A stretch of DNA of 64,000 nt from Capitulum mitella. Lineage: Eukaryota > Arthropoda > Thecostraca > Pollicipedomorpha > Pollicipedidae. The stretch covers positions 15,360,044-15,424,043 of the forward strand of contig CP099839.1 of NCBI GenBank assembly GCA_030062745.1, in the 5' to 3' direction. Within the stretch, counting starts at the first letter, position 1. Each line of letters opens with the position of its first letter. The notes beneath the pieces are model-generated. The model was not told where the DNA came from and did not search any database. It saw only the letters and a program-made list of their open reading frames with translations. The translations under genes and the position numbers were made by a program. Shown here piece after piece: positions 26,109 through 35,700 of the stretch.

Positions 26109-29100
26109 CTGCAGTGCGGAGCGGAGACGGAGCGGAGCGGAGACGTGGGACATTGTCGAGTGGCGATCGCTGCACTCCAAATATCGGCTAACGTAGACGA
26201 AGAGGCAGCCGCGTTGTCCGCACATCCCACTCGAACATAAATACACAGCTGGACAGCCTCCATCTTGTGATCCGTACGGCAGTTCATTCGGCAGCAGTTG
26301 GCACGACGACAGCAGTCAGAATAAAGCACATCCTAGACCAGTGGTTCCCAAACCTTCCCGTAGTGATGCCACTTCGTGACTGAGGTCCATTACCCCACTC
26401 AAAAAGAAGCTTGATACCTTGCTTTGGAATGAAACGCTTTATCTAGTTATGAGTGCCTGAGCACCAGTAACTTTTGTGGGACTTTATGTTTAGTACTATG
26501 GCTTTACACTAAATCGATCTGACCTTTAAATAATGTAAACCCTTGAGCGCCTACCTTTTTGAAAGGGTTCCCACCAGCTCATTTCCTCACCAGAACGGTC
26601 AAAATACTCCAAGTGGGATTATTATCCTCTGGGTTGGGAACCACTGTCTAGGACGGACTGTTCCACTTCAGCACGTGTTTTGAAACAGCCTCATTTTAGG
26701 ATTTAGTCTGAGAAAATCCGGTCAGTAACATACATATTACGTCTCGAAACTCTACACTTTAAGAAGCTGAAAGCGATTTCCACGGTTTTCCCGTGCGTCG
26801 TAATCGGGCGTGTTCTATTTTCAACTACTGCCTGAAGTCAACAGCGGGTGTCCGAGAACGCTTGCGTTTCTTGGTCTGCGTGGGCCAGTACTAAGTCATA
26901 TCCGCTCTATTGCGTTCAATCAATTCCATTTTCCGGAGCTACTTGACATTTTATTATGTCAAATAGACTATTGTTCGACATTCAAGACATTCTAATGCCT
27001 GACATTAGAAAAAGTAGGTATTAATAACGTTTTCAGCATCACCTTGTCAAACCAACCAAGTGCATTTATGAAAAATTGACCGAGTGGAAGTTCCCTTTTA
27101 ATTAAGTTAATGCGACGCATGTGCCACTGCAATTACAGACACTTATAAACGCTAGGGAACGAAAAGAACGAAACGAAAAATGCCATAAAGGCAACATCAC
27201 AGGACTGACTCGGCAAACTGGGCCAACAAATGGCATGCATCCGCAACATAGTGATAATGGAATCAGGGGCGGTAGACCATATTTTGTACATTATAATTAT
27301 AACTATTAGAAATTACTATTCGGAACATAACTGGGAAAACTTGGTATTCTTTGGGATATATTTGTTAATGATATGTGTTAGCTCGTCAGCCATGGTTGCG
27401 AGGATCCACCTTGAATATAACTGAATGACGACATCATAACATGACGCAAGTAACATAACTAACGACAACATTCCTGCCTATCGCGACAACCGTCACACGA
27501 TGGTGTGATGCAAAATGATCTTGACAGTCAAAAGCCGTCCAAAAATAATCCCATACTACTCAAAAACTGCATGCTATTTGCAGGAAATATTCGCACGCCG
27601 GAAAAAAACTGAGTATGCATTGAACCAAGATCGGTGCTGTGTGAAGGTTCCTGCCATCACTCCTCAGCCACCTTATAGCATCAAAACTGACGAATGTCCC
27701 CAACTGGTAAAGTCAATGATCAAACTCAGTCACCATCAGTATCAGTCGTTGTCTTATGCCAGCCGCCATCAGTCATCGTCCTGACCAAACATTAGCCACC
27801 ATCTGATGTACACCGCCATCATACGTCATCCTCCATTCAACGCCCGACATCACTGCTCGACATCAACGCCGCCTCCTGCCAGCCGCAACTTGACAAAGGC
27901 CACAACCTAGTGCTCTGAGCCGTCGACGGGACGAAGGACCAACACCCCAGGCCTGACACCGTCTGGTGATCAGACCTGATCCCGACGCCACTGATTGGCT
28001 CAGGCCAACAGAGAGCCGCACGTCCAGACAGCTGACAAACCGCATTACCGATATTAATCTGCCAATTTGGAAAAACGGATTAGCCACGAGCGAGAAGGCA
28101 CAACGAAATCAGCGCGGCCGGGCGCGGCTAATCGAATGTGGGCCGGCCCCACCCGCCGACGGCGGATACCAGAGCGAAGAGATCGAATCAGCCAGCAGAG
28201 ACGGCGGATAGCCGACAGTCGGACGGCAGACGGCGGGCAGGGGGACGGGCAGCAGACGGCGGACAGGATAGTAAGACGGCAGACGGCGGGTAGGGGGAGA
28301 CGGACGGCAGATGGGCCGCTCAGCCGCTTGATTCTCCAGCGACGAGGCTAGTCGACAGTGGAATACGTGGGTTCTTTTATCCGCAATTCAAGCGCCACAA
28401 TGGTCATCTGCGATCCCAATGGTGAGCTGCGTATTCGAGTTACGAGTATATCCCTTGGCTGAATGTCTGGCTCTCCATGTTCGGGTTCTCCGTTATGCTT
28501 TCCCCTTCTCGCGTGCGGCCCAGCAGACCACTCGCCGATCTGTCGGCGATGTCGCCACACCAGCGACATCAGAGCGTCAGCAGTCAGCACGGCCAGCGGA
28601 AATCGTAGCTCCGAGAGTCCTACAATGGACACCGGTTCTGGCCGCGTCCTTCTCCTCCGCCGCCATCAGAGCTACCACAGCTCACCTGGCCGGCGTCTGC
28701 GACACCCCTTCCGACTCCGCGCCGCCGCCGCCGCCGCCGGCGGCCCCGTCCAGCGCCTGCAACAGCAGCAGGGCCAGGCGGGCGTCAGCCGTGCTGGCTC
28801 CCGGCCGGCGGCAGCGGACCCCATTCAGTCCGGCCGCATAACGGCCCGACGACGGGCGCTGTTCTGCGACCCCAGCTTTACGAGGCCGACACCAGCCGTC
28901 GTAATGGCCAGTTTCGCAGCAGCGCTATTTGCATTGGCCCCTCCGTTCGGCCCGGTATGCCTCTGCAGCGCCAAAAACACCATCTGCTGGGCTTTAAATC
29001 AACTAGTATTTAAACGGCGATCGGCCGTTTCAGGCTAACAACACGCTCAAGTTACGACGGCGCCGACAGAAAGGAGTAGAGGCAGCATCATCATTGATCA

Positions 29101-31351
29101 CTCACCCTAACTATGTTCTTGGCATCAGCAACGGTAACTATGCCTGCAAGCACCAATAAAATCGTCATAAAAGATAACACATACACGTCTTAGAACACAA
29201 CTGTTCCTTTTCATAGTGCACGGCACTTCCGCAATAAAATCGCATAAAAATGATCACAAGCAATACGCAGACTTCGTTCGGACAAATCAATAGTGTTTAG
29301 CAGTCAAAAGGTTTATCATTTTCCAGAGAAGTCATAACGTGACATGTAAATGACGCGTAACGTGCGACGAGGCAGGAAGTAACACCAGGAACAAGCTCAC
29401 GGTTTGAACATGCTTTGAAATGATGTCCCCAGCACCCTTGAAGTGATGTACTAGATTACTGTCACACGACTTGATGTATTTCCCGCAAAAAAATCACCTA
29501 CTGTTTTAGGGGACATTAGTTATAAGTTGCTGTTTGCAAAACATGGGATACACATGACAATGAAAAGGACAATGATAGATCATTTTCTTCAAAATCAATG
29601 AGGATGGCACATCACCTGACTGATTAATTCCCAAAGAACACTGTAATGATGGGGAGACAGAATAGGAGAGAGGACTTACCATCCAAGTAAACATCGCTAC
29701 CGAGCTCTTTGTCTAGCCAGAATATGGAAGCCACAGGTCCTGGAAGCAATCCATTTGTGAACATCAAAAACAGAGCTATTTGCCACTCCAAGCTTGCGAG
29801 GACATTAATTTCCGCCGAATACGAGCAATGCAAGTCAAGATCGGACATTCTGAATGGCCTGCAAACATTTTTGACAGGAAATTATGACCAGGCTGAGTGA
29901 AATGAGGTTGGACGAGAAATTAATACCACTCACCTGGGTCTGCCAAGCCAGTGGTTTCCAGCAGAATGTAGTCAAAGCGACCTCGCTTCTGCATCAGATT
30001 CTCTATTGCCTTCACTCCATTATCCCTGTGACAGAAGCAATGACATCTGAAAGCATATATTTCCCCCAAGCCCACTTTCACAAATGAGCAATGCATCTAA
30101 AAACCACTTCAAAGAGTTTTGCAAAAAAACTCGGTAAGGGTGTTCCGGATCCTGGCCAGGGAGATCAATTCAGTGATAGGTTAGGATTATCTTCAAGGAG
30201 AAAAAGGGCCAGCCAAACAATAATTAGCCCATGCATTAAGTCAAACACCTGTGAAGCAAGCAGTGCAAACAAGCAGCAACAAAATCATCACTGTATAGAA
30301 GCATGACCAGTCACTTAGACCTTTGAAAACAATATTCCATGGGTATGCAAAAGACTGACAAAACTAGCCATTTGCCAGCATCATGGTTCAACAGCTCCCA
30401 AATGGTGCAATAGCTGATTGACAAAATTATCCTCATGCAGAAGCAACTAGTTCTCCAGCATTTCACAGCCACATATCTCTGAGATATGGCTATGCAAGGG
30501 ACAGTCTGATTCTGCAGCAGCCTGAACTAATGTGCCTGTTATGTTGTACACTACCAAATCCCAGATGTGCTTGGCACTTGGGAGACAGAACAACCAATGA
30601 TTTGCTGAGTCATTTCCTGTTTTCCCTGTATCAAATCCTGCTCTGACATGGTTATATTTACTACCAATTAGACAAAAAGCAAACATGAATTGATTGCACC
30701 AATGAAAATCAGCCAAACCAAGGACAGTTCATTGCAAAATGGTCAATAAGGATGGTGAATGATGCAATCCCACTGCATTTGATGAGGGTATCTCACTTGA
30801 CAGAACAGCATAAGCATCCATTTCTCAGCTCCAGCCACTCCTCATACATATTTCCTTGTTCACCTATGGATAAACTCTTTTCCATAGCACTACCTGGAAG
30901 CAGAAGAATCATCTAGGTGTGACAGGCAATGCACAAACAAGCAGTGACAGTGACTGTGTTGGATCAGTGGGCAACTTCTCTGCTCCCATCATTACTTGAC
31001 ACATTGCATGGTGCATGGTGAATAATCAGCAATAATTGACATGAATATCTATCATTGTTTTAGGACTTAATCCTGCAAATTTTGATCCATGCAATCAAAC
31101 TATGAATAAATGCAATTAAACAACATTCTAATCCTAAGGTACACATGACAATATAAACACGTTCCATGCATAATACTACCTTCTCCAAATTCATTCAAGA
31201 TGACTGCTATCCGCTTGTTATGCTGTTCCGTCAGAATGTAGTTCAGTAATGTGGTTTTTCCAGCCCCCAAACAGCCAGTGATTATGAGCACAGGAATGGG
31301 TGCATATTCAGCTGGTACCAGCTCAGGAATACAGTCTTCATCATCAGACAT
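20402..31351 (-). CDS. ZNG1/CBWD zinc-chaperone GTPase (COG0523), ten exons, 3' end missing
   Basis: GTPase metallochaperone of the CobW/COG0523 family that delivers zinc to methionine aminopeptidase 1. Ten exons were joined by eye; all phases agree and give 1,030 nt (343 codons plus one base). The usual length is about 395, so about 30-50 C-terminal residues are missing and their exon was not found. Motifs in order: PELVP near residue 10 (METAP1-binding segment), P-loop GCLGAGKTT (26-34), the zinc-binding GCLCC (83-87), [11 protein letters not shown], and the G4 motif NKTD (189-192). The C-terminal CobW_C domain begins at exon 9 (STVTLE, LLWEK). The exon 9 donor is GC instead of GT. Introns are large for so small a gene and carry three minisatellites and a hAT-type MITE. 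It lies downstream of IntS1 in the same orientation, 1.4 kb apart. Confidence 0.92.
20529..21290 (-). repeat. Junction minisatellite at the ZNG1 exon 10 acceptor
   Basis: About 13-14 tandem units of roughly 50-60 bp. On the minus strand each unit contains CTCTGCCGTCAG followed by GGTGTGGTCAGTGT. The real exon 10 begins at 20,528 with the same CAG|GGTGTGGTCAGTGT. So the unit is a copy of the 3' splice site plus the first 14 coding bases. Units differ by a few substitutions (GTCAG or GCCAG or GCTGTCAG), so the array is not freshly homogenised. Long open frames across the array are an artefact of the repeat. Confidence 0.9.
21900..22060. promoter_or_regulatory. Candidate regulatory island inside ZNG1 intron 9
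   Basis: Inside a GC-rich block (21.55-22.26 kb) lies an AT-cored segment with a forkhead-type GGTAAACA (about 21,960), CATTAAGTG, and TTGATATCATAC. A GGATTAGC follows at about 22,197. It could be a FoxD or homeobox enhancer placed in a neighbouring gene's intron. Supported only by motif density. Confidence 0.25.
22267..22300. repeat. (GGACA)n microsatellite
   Basis: About six tandem GGACA units at the edge of the GC-rich block. Confidence 0.9.
23290..23455. repeat. Degenerate tandem repeat
   Basis: Imperfect repeats of ACACCGAGCACTGTCAC-like units mixed with ACGGACACCGTGTC units, about 30-60 bp apart, in ZNG1 intron 7. No exon copy recognised. Confidence 0.6.
23625..24075. repeat. 35-bp minisatellite in ZNG1 intron 7
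   Basis: About 12 near-identical units of 35 bp containing CCAGCTCTGTACCAGCCC and GGCCAGACCCCTGCTGG. The array is far from both flanking exons, and the unit matches neither. It is therefore an ordinary minisatellite, useful as a contrast to the junction arrays. The first units (CAACCCGGTCAGACCCTTGC) differ from the later ones, giving the array a direction. Confidence 0.92.
24240..24480. promoter_or_regulatory. Candidate regulatory island in ZNG1 intron 7
   Basis: A GC-rich block with embedded AT cores: CCATTAGCCG, CGTTTATAACGCG, ATGATAATTTTATAGAGG, GGTTTATGACAGG, GCGATTAATTTC and GAGGATTAGCCGCG. TTTATGA/TTTATAA and GGATTA are Hox-like and K50 homeodomain sites. The pattern resembles the FoxD flank at 6.6-7.3 kb. 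Function inferred only. Confidence 0.25.
25690..25976 (-). repeat. Junction minisatellite at the ZNG1 exon 6 donor
   Basis: About 11 tandem units of 26 bp. On the minus strand the unit reads CCCGCTGCAG, then GTCAGTGGTGAGATGT. The exon ends with CCCGCTGCAG and is followed by GTCAGTGGTGAGATGT, so each unit is the last coding bases plus the 5' splice site. Every unit offers GTCAGT and GGTGAG donors. Substitutions such as GGTGAG to GGTCAG and GTCAGT to GTCGTG are shared by neighbouring units. Confidence 0.93.
26339..26646 (+). mobile_element. hAT-type MITE in ZNG1 intron 5
   Basis: Starts CAGTGGTTCCCAAACC and ends GGTTGGGAACCACTG, which are near-perfect inverted repeats of the hAT CAGKGGTTC type. 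The flanking octamers TCCTAGAC and TCTAGGAC are a diverged 8-bp target duplication. No transposase frame. Confidence 0.75.
26660..27110 (+). repeat. Dispersed repeat, diverged copy B
   Basis: Partner of the copy at about 60-560. Similarity runs from the region before TTCTATTTTCAACTACTGCC to GAAAAATTGACCGAGTGG. It sits in ZNG1 intron 5 directly after the MITE. Confidence 0.45.
27110..28680. other. ZNG1 intron 5, remaining part
   Basis: No coding exon seen. It turns GC-rich from about 28,000, with CGGATTAGCC (28,076) and GGCTAATCG (28,125). A minisatellite of GACGGCAGACGGCGGG-like units lies at about 28,198-28,315. Confidence 0.5.
28686..31351 (-). CDS. ZNG1 exons 1-5 (GTP- and zinc-binding part)
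   Basis: Exon 1 31,180-31,351 holds the ATG, PELVP and the P-loop. Exon 2 30,797-30,893 holds [10 protein letters not shown] and the CxCC motif. Exon 3 29,934-30,025 holds [19 protein letters not shown]. Exon 4 29,680-29,739 holds [14 protein letters not shown]. Exon 5 28,686-28,797 is weakest: both splice sites and phases fit and it reads [14 protein letters not shown], then a run of glycines encoded by GGC repeats, where other animals have a conserved VD-containing strand and a charged loop. Exons 1-3 lie in a CpG-depleted block and use AT-richer codons than exon 5 onward. Confidence 0.88.
30150..31159. other. CpG-free block over the 5' part of ZNG1
   Basis: About 1.0 kb between the CpG at about 30,147 and the one at about 31,160 contains none that I could find, and the wider 29.94-31.6 kb region has fewer than ten. 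It covers exon 2 and intron 1. TG and CA are abundant. The rest of ZNG1 is CpG-rich. This pattern points to germline methylation and decay of the 5' gene body. Confidence 0.75.
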
Positions 31352-32735
31352 GCTGCATGAATTCTGGGAAAAAAGAAAACAATACTGTGCAGAAGACCCA
31401 CATCACAAGCTTTGGTTAAAATACCAATGCAATATACCCAGCCCATGTTACCAATTTTAAGGCATTTAAAGGCCTCTCAACTACATGTGAAGTGCAATCA
31501 CACATGTTTGGACAATATTCGAGCATAATGTTGACTGCTAAAGCAAACTTCTAAAGCATTTCTTCTTCTCTGGTACAAGCATCTGGCCTCATTTTTGGCA
31601 TGCCGTGATCCACATCCAGGCGGTGTACATATACACAGAGAGGACACACTCAGATTCCCTAAAAAAGGCACTTATGCCCATGGGAAATTTCTTACACGAC
31701 CCATTGTGTAACAAGATTTTGGGGCATTAGCCCAAAGTTGCCATGGTTTGCAATCAGATGCATTAATAAACAACCCAACACATCGGGATACATGGGTCAT
31801 TGCTCTCAAACAGACGGGCGAAAAAAATAGCTCTCTTTACCCTGAAGCTTCCTTGTATCAGTAGGGTTCTTGACTACGGCAAAAACCCTGACACTCCGTT
31901 TTCCGTATTTCTGATTTCGCTGCATGCATTGCGATACAACAGTTTAAAGAAACACACAGGTGCAGAGTACTTTTGACGATTGTCTCAGCTGCACCAAATC
32001 TGTAGTTGTACAATCCTACCAAATCAGAGAAATTTTACCCAGTTCTTCTGCTCCTTACAATGGAAAAACGTCAAGTTTAACCGCAACCTCAGGCTGAGTT
32101 ATCCAAAGTGCTGCACAATACAGTTCACGCCCTGACCACTTAACGCCCATGCCTACTGATGTGATTACGTCAGTTCCATCCGCATTACAGTTTAAGATTG
32201 TTTCGCGAAACCTGCGAAACACTAATGAAATCTCAGTCGAGCAATTAGCAAGGATTAAGACTCTTCATCTGTCTACTTTTACCACCGTAACACGATTTCA
32301 CAAAATATCGTCGTTTCCGTGGGATCATCCGCGTAAAAAACGCGACGCTTAAACGACCCTTCGTCGGGAACGAAGACGTTAATGCAGGTACGAAACACGG
32401 AACTAAATATAATATCAGATAAGTTCGGATGGAAGGTAAAAGACCGACACATATCACATTCAGACACATTCATAACACCCAGCACTTGTGCACAAGGTGT
32501 TACCTAAGACCAGTCATGAAACTCGCCTACGGGCGGCCAATGATAGTTGCCGGCTGGGCGTTGTATTATCTAGGAGCTCTAAAACCGAGCCGGCGATTAA
32601 AAGAGCGGCGTTTTGCTCTGTGAGACATCCCGCTACAAAGAATGAAAAAAGCCCGTGCGACCGACAAAATGTATTTCAACTGTCACAACACATCCAGTCA
32701 TTGGCCCGGGTGACTGAGTGGCAGACACCCGCCAC
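31352..32735. other. IntS1-ZNG1 intergenic spacer with the ZNG1 promoter
   Basis: About 1.4 kb between the IntS1 stop and the ZNG1 start codon, both genes on the minus strand. CpG content returns to normal from about 31,800, which suggests the ZNG1 start site lies at about 31.6-32.3 kb. No TATA box stands out. No IntS1 AATAAA was noticed. Confidence 0.45.
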
Positions 32736-35700
32736 TCAGGCGCCCGTCTGCACGTTCAGAAGCGCCATGGCGTCGCTGATGTACGAAGCAGTGTTCACGT
32801 TAGTCGAAATCGCAACGTCAAACGCCTTCTGCAGCAGCTGGCTGGCGTACTCTGGAAAACGGACGAGCAGGTTATTCGTCTCTGCATGACGTAACGAACA
32901 CGAACAAGGACGAAGTGTGTGCAAACAGCGTCCACGTCGTTATCGGCAGTGTGTCTTTGCATGTCTAAAAAATGATTTACCTCAATGCCTGTTCTGCACT
33001 GGTTGTATCGTAGCACTCGCATCCTTCGCGCGTTTAAAAATTGTAACAATTCGCCCTATCCGCCAGGAGACCAGGCAGTCGTCCATCTGCCCCACACCAC
33101 TGGCTGTCGGCACTGCCCAGTGACGGTCAACAGTCCCACAGAGGGCCCGGGACCGACTCACCCTGGGCCAGCACCACGATCTCGGGCAGCCTGTCCAGCA
33201 CCATGGCGCGCACACACTCGTCTCCGCTGTCCAGACACTCGAAGTAGGCCGAGACGCAGCGGTCGGCAGCCGTCGGCGTCTGGCGCAGGTGGCGCAGCAG
33301 CAGCTCGTGCGCCAGCTGGCGCACCGACGCGCCGCTGCTCGACAGCAGGTCGCACAGGTCGTCCTGGCGCAGAACGTCAGCAGCACAGTCAATGGCTGAC
33401 GGCAGGTCATGTGAGATATCGCGTGTCAAAATAACGCGGGTTGTCGAACACATCGAACGACGTTTGCCACACATCAAAGGCTTCCTGGCTCCTTATCCAC
33501 CAAGCAAGGTAGGCAGAAGTCGACAATACATTCGCTGATGGTGCGGACAAGAGCTGGAAACCTTTCTTAAACCGTCTCCAGCCATGTAGAAGGTAAAACG
33601 GACTTTCACTGCCACATCCAGGGCATTCTACAAATCAGAAACAGACTTGAGTGTAGATTCCGATGGAATGTAGTATATTACTTTTTTCCAGTGAGACATT
33701 CATCGACCTGGTTTCACTGGAGCCAGTGAGCCATTAGTCATTACGTCATCTCACAAACTGCCGTGTCCGACAGAACGAAGCCGGACCCAAGCGAGGGAAA
33801 ACTCTTCCCAGCCACCTTAAAACTGGGCGCAAATGGGATAAAACATCCCATCAATCGCCGCGTCTCACCACGAACTGGTCGAGGACGCCGACGCGCCGGG
33901 AGGCCAGCGCTTCCAGGTCCTGCAGCACGGCCGTCAGCTCGTCGCTGCTCTCGGCGCTGTTGAGCTTCATCATGAGGCCGGACAGCTGGGCCGCGGAGGG
34001 GCCCTGGTCCGGGCCAACCGGCAGCGGGCCCGAGCCCGCACCGCCGCCGCCGCCGCCCGACGTCAGGCACGACGCCAGCGTGCGCAACAGCGGCTGATCG
34101 TGAAACCGGGCCGCCAGCGAGCTGCGGCACGTCACACGTCACACGTCAGTCACGCAAACCAGCCCGCAAGTCCCGACCAAGGAAAACCAGCGCCAGCGCG
34201 CAATTCCAACATTCGTGAAAACAAAACATACACGGTAAAAAGACAAAACGCGGCCCCAAAAGGACATTCTTATGTCGTATGTACACACAAGTTCCATAAG
34301 CATTCCCCGAAACAGGCCACACCAATGCATCACAAAAGACAATAACGTGGAAAACAGCGTCATTCTCCTTTTCGTTTACATCCCTCAATGCAAGCGCATT
34401 TCTGAAACATGACTGTGCTACGATAGCAGTTCTTTACCTGATGAGATCCGAATACTTGTTGAGGAACTGGGAAGCTTCGTTGGCCGCATGGGATAAAAAG
34501 TTGTTCAGGATGACGGCGATGCGGGGGACCATTGCCGACACCTCCTTCAGGTTATGTCTCTGTCAAAATGAACGCCGCGCGTTAACATTCCGAGGACACC
34601 CACGGTCCGCATGTACCACGATTGTTTATCGACAAGCAGCCGCGACCTTGCCGGCTACATGATGCACACGCACACACACCCAGCCCCACACCCACACTCA
34701 GCCCCCCCTCACACACACTGAGCCTCTCAGCGTTATCGCATCGCGCAGCTACATGGAAGCATCGAAGCCCAGTGTCACCAACACATGCAATCGTACCTTC
34801 CCGAACACCCAACGGCAAAACCTTTACTCCACGTAATTCTGCGTCACTGTGGAGAGAACGACCGGCGGCATTCGCGGCTGTGTACCTGAAGCATGTGGCA
34901 GTACGAGTCGAGGATGTCGACCAGGGCTGGCCGGTGCTGAGACAGGTAGACGTGGGGCTGCAGCAGCTCGAGCACGCCCAGCAGCTGCGAGAAGAGCACG
35001 GCGTGGTTCCGCTGCCGGAACACGGGCCCGTCCAGGTGCGTCCGACCGCGCAGCAGCGAGGCCACCATCGGCAGCTGTCTGCAGACACGTCCAGACACGT
35101 GCCGGTCATTACTGCTCCAGCAGCGAGGCCACCATCGACAGCTGTTTGCAGACACGTCCAGACACGGACCGGTCATTACTACTGCAGCAGCGAGGCCATC
35201 ATCGGCAGCCGTCTGCAGACACGCCCAGACACGGACCGGTCATTACTCCTGCAGCAGCAAGGCCATGATCGGCAGTTGTCTGCAGACACGTCCACACAAG
35301 GGCCGGTCATTACTCCTGCAGCAGCGATGCCACCATCGGCAGCTGTCTGCAGACATGTCCAGACAAGGGCCGGTCATTACTGTTGCAGCAGCGAGGCCAC
35401 CATCGGCAGCTATCTGCAGACACGTCCAAACAAAGGACGGTCATTACTCCTACAGCAGCGAGGCCATCATCGGCAGCTATATGCAGACATGTCCACACAA
35501 ACGACAGTCATTACTCCTGCGGCAGCGAGGCCATCATCGGCAGCTGTCTGCAGACACGTTCACACAAACGACAGTCATTACTGCTGCAGCAGCGAGGCCA
35601 CCATCGGTGGCTGTACGCGCACGTCCAGACACAGAATACGAGCCTTCTGCGACGCAGAACGGAGCGCCACCCTCTGCCTGCCGCCTGTCCAGTATCAGGT

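Noticed and set aside
30026..31179. Loss of the ZNG1 CxCC exon
   Set aside because: I first missed it, but exon 2 is present at 30,797-30,893 with GCLCC and correct phases. The gene is not missing its zinc motif.
33364..33394. Earlier acceptor for IntS1 exon 34
   Set aside because: The AG at about 33,394 would need a different phase. The acceptor at 33,364 keeps the frame and the alignment.
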